Below are positions 60,650 to 64,000 of a DNA stretch of 64,000 nt, one piece after another. Both the position numbers and the translations under genes were made by a program. Numbering within the stretch: the first letter of the stretch is position 1; each line of letters starts with the position of its first letter. Source of the DNA: Luteimonas terricola (GTDB taxonomy: Bacteria > Pseudomonadota > Gammaproteobacteria > Xanthomonadales > Xanthomonadaceae); assembly GCF_004352845.1 (NCBI RefSeq), contig NZ_SJRX01000001.1, positions 620,001 through 684,000 on the forward strand, read 5' to 3'. A model generated the notes under the pieces. The model ran no database searches, was not told the origin of the DNA, and saw only the letters and a list, made by a program, of their open reading frames with translations.

Positions 60650-62665
60650 TCAGTCGAACACCGGCGATACGTCGCCGGAACCCACCGCGGCCAGGCGTTC
60701 GACCAGGGTGTCCCAGTCGACATCCCGGTTGAAGCCGACGATGTCCAGGCGCGGCAGCCCGGCACCTTCGACGATAACAAACCCGCCGTCGCGAGGCTGA
60801 AGCCCCGCCATCGTGCAGCTGCCGTTCGCCAGCCTGCAGGAGATGCCGATCCGCCGGTAGCCGAAGTCGTCGAACAGGGCCAGCAGCTGGCCCTGCAGGC
60901 TGGCCGTGAACGAGGCATCGCCGACGCTGGAGATGTTCTGCACCGCGCGCTGGCTGATCCGCTGGCGTACCCCCCGGCGCGGCTCGGTATGCACTTCGGC
61001 GTCGAAGGCCACCGCCTCCCAGTCGACCAGGCGCAGGCCGTCGACGCGGCCGTGCAGGCGCCCGCCGATGCTGCCGAACTCGAACACGCCGGTCAGCGAC
61101 TGCAGGTCGAGACCGTCGAGAGCGACGTCAGCCAGGAGCGTGGGGGCGACGCCGAAGGGCCGCTCCATCGCCAGCGACGACACCCGCAGCTCGCCGTCGA
61201 ACGCGCGCACCACCAGGTCGCCGTCGAAGTCGAGGCGATCGCCGACATAGCGCGCGCCCGGGATGCTGCCCGACAGGGTGCCGGGGAACGCCGGCAGTCC
61301 CAGCGCCAGGGCGAGCTGCGTCATGTCCAGGGCCTCGACCGCCAATGCACCCTCCACCCTCAGCGGGCCGCCCGCGCCCGGCGGATGCAACAGCAGGTCG
61401 GATACCTCGAGCCGGCCATCGAGCAGCGGCACTTCGGCGGTGCCGGTCAGGCGCAGTTCGCCATCGCTGCTTCGCCATGGCAGCCGTGCGGGGCCGAAGG
61501 CAATCGCGCCCAGGGCGCCGCCGCGCCAGCGCAGCACACCGTCCGCGCTGCCCGTGGACACCAGGTGGACGCGACCGTCGAGGCCGTCGAAGCGGAAACG
61601 GTCGCCGGGCGCGGCGATGTCGAGCGAACGCGGCCGCAGGTCGACATCGGCCAGCCTGCCCTCGACCAGCGCGAGATCGACATCGAGCGCACCCGACAGG
61701 GCCAGCCCGCCCAGGCCGGCCAGGCCCAGCCAGCCCGACAGGTAGCGCTCCGGCAGGGGCGACACGTCGTCGCTGCGCAGCGACACCGTCAGCCCATCCA
61801 GGCCGTCCGCGCCCAGGCTTGCCTGGCCGCGCACCTCGAGTACGCCCGGATCGCTGGCCGCGAATTCCGTGAGCGCCCAGCCGTCGCGCCTGCCCTGCGC
61901 ACGCAAGCGCACGGGCAGCGCGCGCTCCGGCAGCACGAAATAGCCACTGCCGAACAGCAGCTCGCCACCATGCAGTTCACCGTCAAGCGCGATCCGCGGC
62001 CCTTCGTCCAGAGCCAACCAGTCGAGGGACAGGCGCGCACCCAGCCCGGCCCCGGCATGGCGTGCGTCGACGCTGTCGAAGCCGCCGCCCGACAGCGCCA
62101 GCTCGCCTTCGAGGCGCATCGCGCCGTCTTCGGGAACGTGCGTGCGCAAACGCCCGTCGAGGCGACCTTCGCCCAGGCGCACGTCGGCCCACGCGCGCTC
62201 CGCGAGCGCCTGCGCCCAGGCCACCGGCACTTGCGCCAGGTCGATGGCGAACAGGTCCTGGGCCGCGTCGGTGCGCTGGAGCGCAAGCCGCGCACCGCGT
62301 CCGTCCGACAGCGAAGCCTCGATGCCGCCCGCCGGCAGCGCCAGCGCGAGCCGCAGCGGCGCACCCTGCCCTTCGCGCAGTTCGCCGTCGCAGCGCCATC
62401 CCCCGGCGCCGTCGCGACGCAGCGGGCAATGCCAGGCCAGCCGTTCGAAGCGATAGCCCAGGTCGGGCGCATGCGCGCTGCGTGCGGTGATCCGCAGGTC
62501 GCCCTCGGACGCGCCTGCCGGCCATGCCAGGCGCACCTCCACGCCTTCCAGCGTGGCCACCGGCGTGGACACCTGTGCCACGCGCGCCACCAGCGCGCGG
62601 GCGTCCGCCGCGCTGGCGGGCAGCAGCGCAAACAGTCCAAGCAGGGTTAAGATCCACGCTGGCAT
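60650..62665 (-). CDS. ydbH: YdbH-like AsmA-type intermembrane phospholipid transport protein
   Basis: YdbH, TamB and YhdP are long beta-groove proteins that carry phospholipids between the membranes. The 671-residue product has an N-terminal hydrophobic signal-anchor (MPAWILTLLGLFALLPASA), long stretches of repeated beta strands, and the YdbH C-terminal domain (LLALFDDFGYRRIGISCRLA and GFNRDVDWDTLVERLAAVG). It is shorter than E. coli YdbH (about 880 residues), so the groove would be shorter. The ATG at 62665 is used because the frame upstream is antisense to the REC-HPt gene. Confidence 0.88.
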   Translation of the reverse strand: MPAWILTLLGLFALLPASAADARALVARVAQVSTPVATLEGVEVRLAWPAGASEGDLRITARSAHAPDLGYRFERLAWHCPLRRDGAGGWRCDGELREGQGAPLRLALALPAGGIEASLSDGRGARLALQRTDAAQDLFAIDLAQVPVAWAQALAERAWADVRLGEGRLDGRLRTHVPEDGAMRLEGELALSGGGFDSVDARHAGAGLGARLSLDWLALDEGPRIALDGELHGGELLFGSGYFVLPERALPVRLRAQGRRDGWALTEFAASDPGVLEVRGQASLGADGLDGLTVSLRSDDVSPLPERYLSGWLGLAGLGGLALSGALDVDLALVEGRLADVDLRPRSLDIAAPGDRFRFDGLDGRVHLVSTGSADGVLRWRGGALGAIAFGPARLPWRSSDGELRLTGTAEVPLLDGRLEVSDLLLHPPGAGGPLRVEGALAVEALDMTQLALALGLPAFPGTLSGSIPGARYVGDRLDFDGDLVVRAFDGELRVSSLAMERPFGVAPTLLADVALDGLDLQSLTGVFEFGSIGGRLHGRVDGLRLVDWEAVAFDAEVHTEPRRGVRQRISQRAVQNISSVGDASFTASLQGQLLALFDDFGYRRIGISCRLANGSCTMAGLQPRDGGFVIVEGAGLPRLDIVGFNRDVDWDTLVERLAAVGSGDVSPVFD

Positions 62666-62699
62666 GGCTGCCAGAATAGCGACAGGAGCGTCTGCGCCG

Positions 62700-63422
62700 A
62701 TGAAGCCCCGCATCCTGCTGGTCGAGGACGACCACACCACCGCGGCATTCCTCGCCGCCGCGGCCGAGGCGTTACCCGCCTGCGTCGACACCGTCGGCTC
62801 GCGCGCGGCCGCATGCGTACAGGCCGCCAACATCGCGTATTCGCTGTGGCTGATCGACGCCCACCTGCCCGATGGCGACGGCACCGGCCTGCTCGCTGAA
62901 CTGCGTGGCCTGGGCCTCTCCACTCCCGCGATCGCACACACGGCCGCGCGCGAGGACGCGCTGCACCAGGCGCTGCACGACGCCGGCTTCGACGCGGTGC
63001 TGGTGAAGCCGCTGACGGCGGCGGCGCTGCGCGCTGCGCTGGCGGGGGCGCTCGCGGGACGCAGGTCGTCGCGCGTCGCCGAACCCCCGCCCGGCAGCGC
63101 GGGCGGTCCCGGGCCGGCACCGCAGGCCTGGGACGATGCCGCGGCCCTGCGCGCGCTCAACGGCGAGCGTGCCCACGTCGACGCGCTGCGCCAGCTGTTC
63201 CTGGCGGAACTGCCCGCAGCCCGCGCGCTGGTGGTGTCCTCCGCAGGCAGGGGTGACCAGGACGTCCTGCGCGATGTGCTGCATCGCCTGCGTGCAAGCT
63301 GCGGCTTCGTGGGCGCGGCGCGCCTCGGGCAGGCGGTGATCGCGCTCCAGGACGCACCTGCGTCGGCGGAGGCGCTGGCGTGGTTCGACGCCGCGGCTCA
63401 GGAGCTCTCGCCGCCGTCCTGA
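62700..63422 (+). CDS. orphan response regulator with receiver and HPt domains
   Basis: The 240-residue product has a receiver domain ([11 protein letters not shown], phospho-acceptor Asp in [11 protein letters not shown], Lys in [10 protein letters not shown]) and, after a Pro/Gly linker, an HPt-like domain with the candidate histidine in [14 protein letters not shown]. It could be an intermediate in a phosphorelay with a hybrid kinase encoded elsewhere. I used ATG 62700. An in-frame ATG at 62664 would overlap the divergent ydbH start. Its 3' end overlaps the recO 3' end by 25 bases. No DNA-binding domain is present. Confidence 0.85.
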   Translation: MKPRILLVEDDHTTAAFLAAAAEALPACVDTVGSRAAACVQAANIAYSLWLIDAHLPDGDGTGLLAELRGLGLSTPAIAHTAAREDALHQALHDAGFDAVLVKPLTAAALRAALAGALAGRRSSRVAEPPPGSAGGPGPAPQAWDDAAALRALNGERAHVDALRQLFLAELPAARALVVSSAGRGDQDVLRDVLHRLRASCGFVGAARLGQAVIALQDAPASAEALAWFDAAAQELSPPS

Positions 63423-64000
63423 GCCACCGGCGGCGCGGACACGCGGCCCAGCTCCCCCAGCAGCTGCCACGAGGCCAGCGGCCGACCGCCGAGATGCGCC
63501 TCCAGCACTTCGCGCAGCACCCGGCGCAGGCCGCCCAGGTCTTCCACAGGCGGGGCGGTATCCGCCGCGAGCGCCAGCAGCGCGCGCCCGGTGGCCGTGC
63601 GCCCACGCTCGCCGCCGCGCTCGCCACGCACGCGTACCGGCCCGTGCCCGGGATCCAGGCGGTAGCGTGCGGCCGCGTCGATCGGATCGCCGTCGCCCTC
63701 GTGCGCGTAGTCCAGCCCGACGCCGGTGGCGTCGAGCAGGTCGCGTTCGAAGCGGCGCAGGGTCCAGGCCAGCGGCTCGCCGGCGGCCAGGCGCGCGCGC
63801 AGTTCGCCATAGGTCGCGTAAAGCTCGGGCTGCGGATCCTGCCGCGGCGCCAGGCGCAGCACGAGCTCATTGGCGTAGAAGCCCGACAGCATGGCCTCGC
63901 CCTGCAGCCGCGGCGCGGCATCGAGCGCCTCGGCGGCGTTCAGGTGCGCCAGCTCACCGCGCAGCACGGCGTCGAAGCGGATGTGCTGCAGCGGCTGCAG
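63398..64000 (-). CDS. recO: DNA repair protein RecO, C-terminal part (gene runs off the right edge)
   Basis: RecO loads RecA on gapped DNA together with RecR. The frame is open to the window edge and about 200 residues are visible: [64 protein letters not shown] and the end [20 protein letters not shown]. The spacing fits RecO helices after the missing N-terminal OB fold. No zinc cysteines are seen in the visible part, as in E. coli RecO. The last 25 bases overlap the convergent REC-HPt gene. Confidence 0.92.
   Translation of the reverse strand: MQPLQHIRFDAVLRGELAHLNAAEALDAAPRLQGEAMLSGFYANELVLRLAPRQDPQPELYATYGELRARLAAGEPLAWTLRRFERDLLDATGVGLDYAHEGDGDPIDAAARYRLDPGHGPVRVRGERGGERGRTATGRALLALAADTAPPVEDLGGLRRVLREVLEAHLGGRPLASWQLLGELGRVSAPPVAQDGGESS

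Noticed and set aside
60569-62650. Long plus-strand open frame antisense to ydbH
   Set aside because: Low-complexity Ala/Arg/Gln composition with no motif. The minus strand gives a clear YdbH protein.

Overview
The window is a chromosomal segment of a very GC-rich gammaproteobacterium, most likely a member of the Xanthomonadaceae/Lysobacteraceae (Lysobacter, Luteimonas or a relative). The main reasons are the acetylated arginine pathway (N-acetylornithine carbamoyltransferase instead of ordinary OTCase, and a fused N-acetylglutamate synthase/kinase), a FimX-type protein, a DksA with a long Lys/Ala tail, and REP palindromes of the form GGAGCGGCTATAGCCGC. I see no phage, insertion sequence, plasmid or CRISPR array. 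Both window edges cut genes: argH on the left and recO on the right.

Layout. 1-6655 (minus strand) is the arginine operon, leader peptide-argF'-argG-argE'-argBA-argC-argH. It appears to be controlled by a ribosome-mediated attenuator that reads Arg codons, the most interesting feature here. 6711-17100 holds housekeeping and envelope genes (cysS, sufE, dksA-like, yidD, a pyrC-like dihydroorotase, an M23 peptidase, a C92-type peptidase, a diguanylate cyclase, folE2). 17100-22198 is a tightly overlapped minus-strand run (efp, an MTA/SAH deaminase, ubiG, gph and a squalene-synthase-like gene), with epmB diverging from efp. 22300-32164 carries fimX, htpX, gluQ, phaB-phaR, an M48 peptidase, an SUMF-like lipoprotein and rnd. 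Two tRNA genes follow (Ala-CGC, Arg-CCT). 32529-37100 is amaB-like ALDH, pyrD, murB and an EamA transporter. 37114-40791 is a divergent pair, a Ser/Thr kinase and an FHA-GGDEF protein. 40968-53291 has ispG, a DUF2218 gene, xseA, a VWA lipoprotein, a large GAF-GGDEF-EAL protein, an ECF sigma factor with its membrane partner, a YigZ protein and an ABC exporter. 53440-64000 is mostly minus strand: aidB-like, csp, MTI/MTA phosphorylase, hpt, nagZ, a CYTH protein, rlmD, ydbL, ydbH, and recO. An orphan REC-HPt protein on the plus strand lies between ydbH and recO.

How the genes work together. The arg genes make arginine through acetylated intermediates. EpmB should modify Lys34 of the EF-P encoded beside it. 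The MTA/SAH deaminase, the phosphorylase and Hpt, in two separate clusters, could form the methylthioadenosine-to-inosine salvage route known from Pseudomonas aeruginosa. Four proteins with GGDEF and/or EAL domains point to dense c-di-GMP signalling. The FHA-GGDEF protein beside a Ser/Thr kinase suggests phospho-dependent input.

Intergenic DNA is rich in repeats. A palindromic element built from three 9-10-bp ATCCG-type units per arm occurs five times, plus one half copy. REP-like palindromes occur at three places. A second, rarer element occurs at about 27.8 kb and 55.2 kb. These repeats interrupt the arg operon and in some cases supply the stop codons of adjacent genes.
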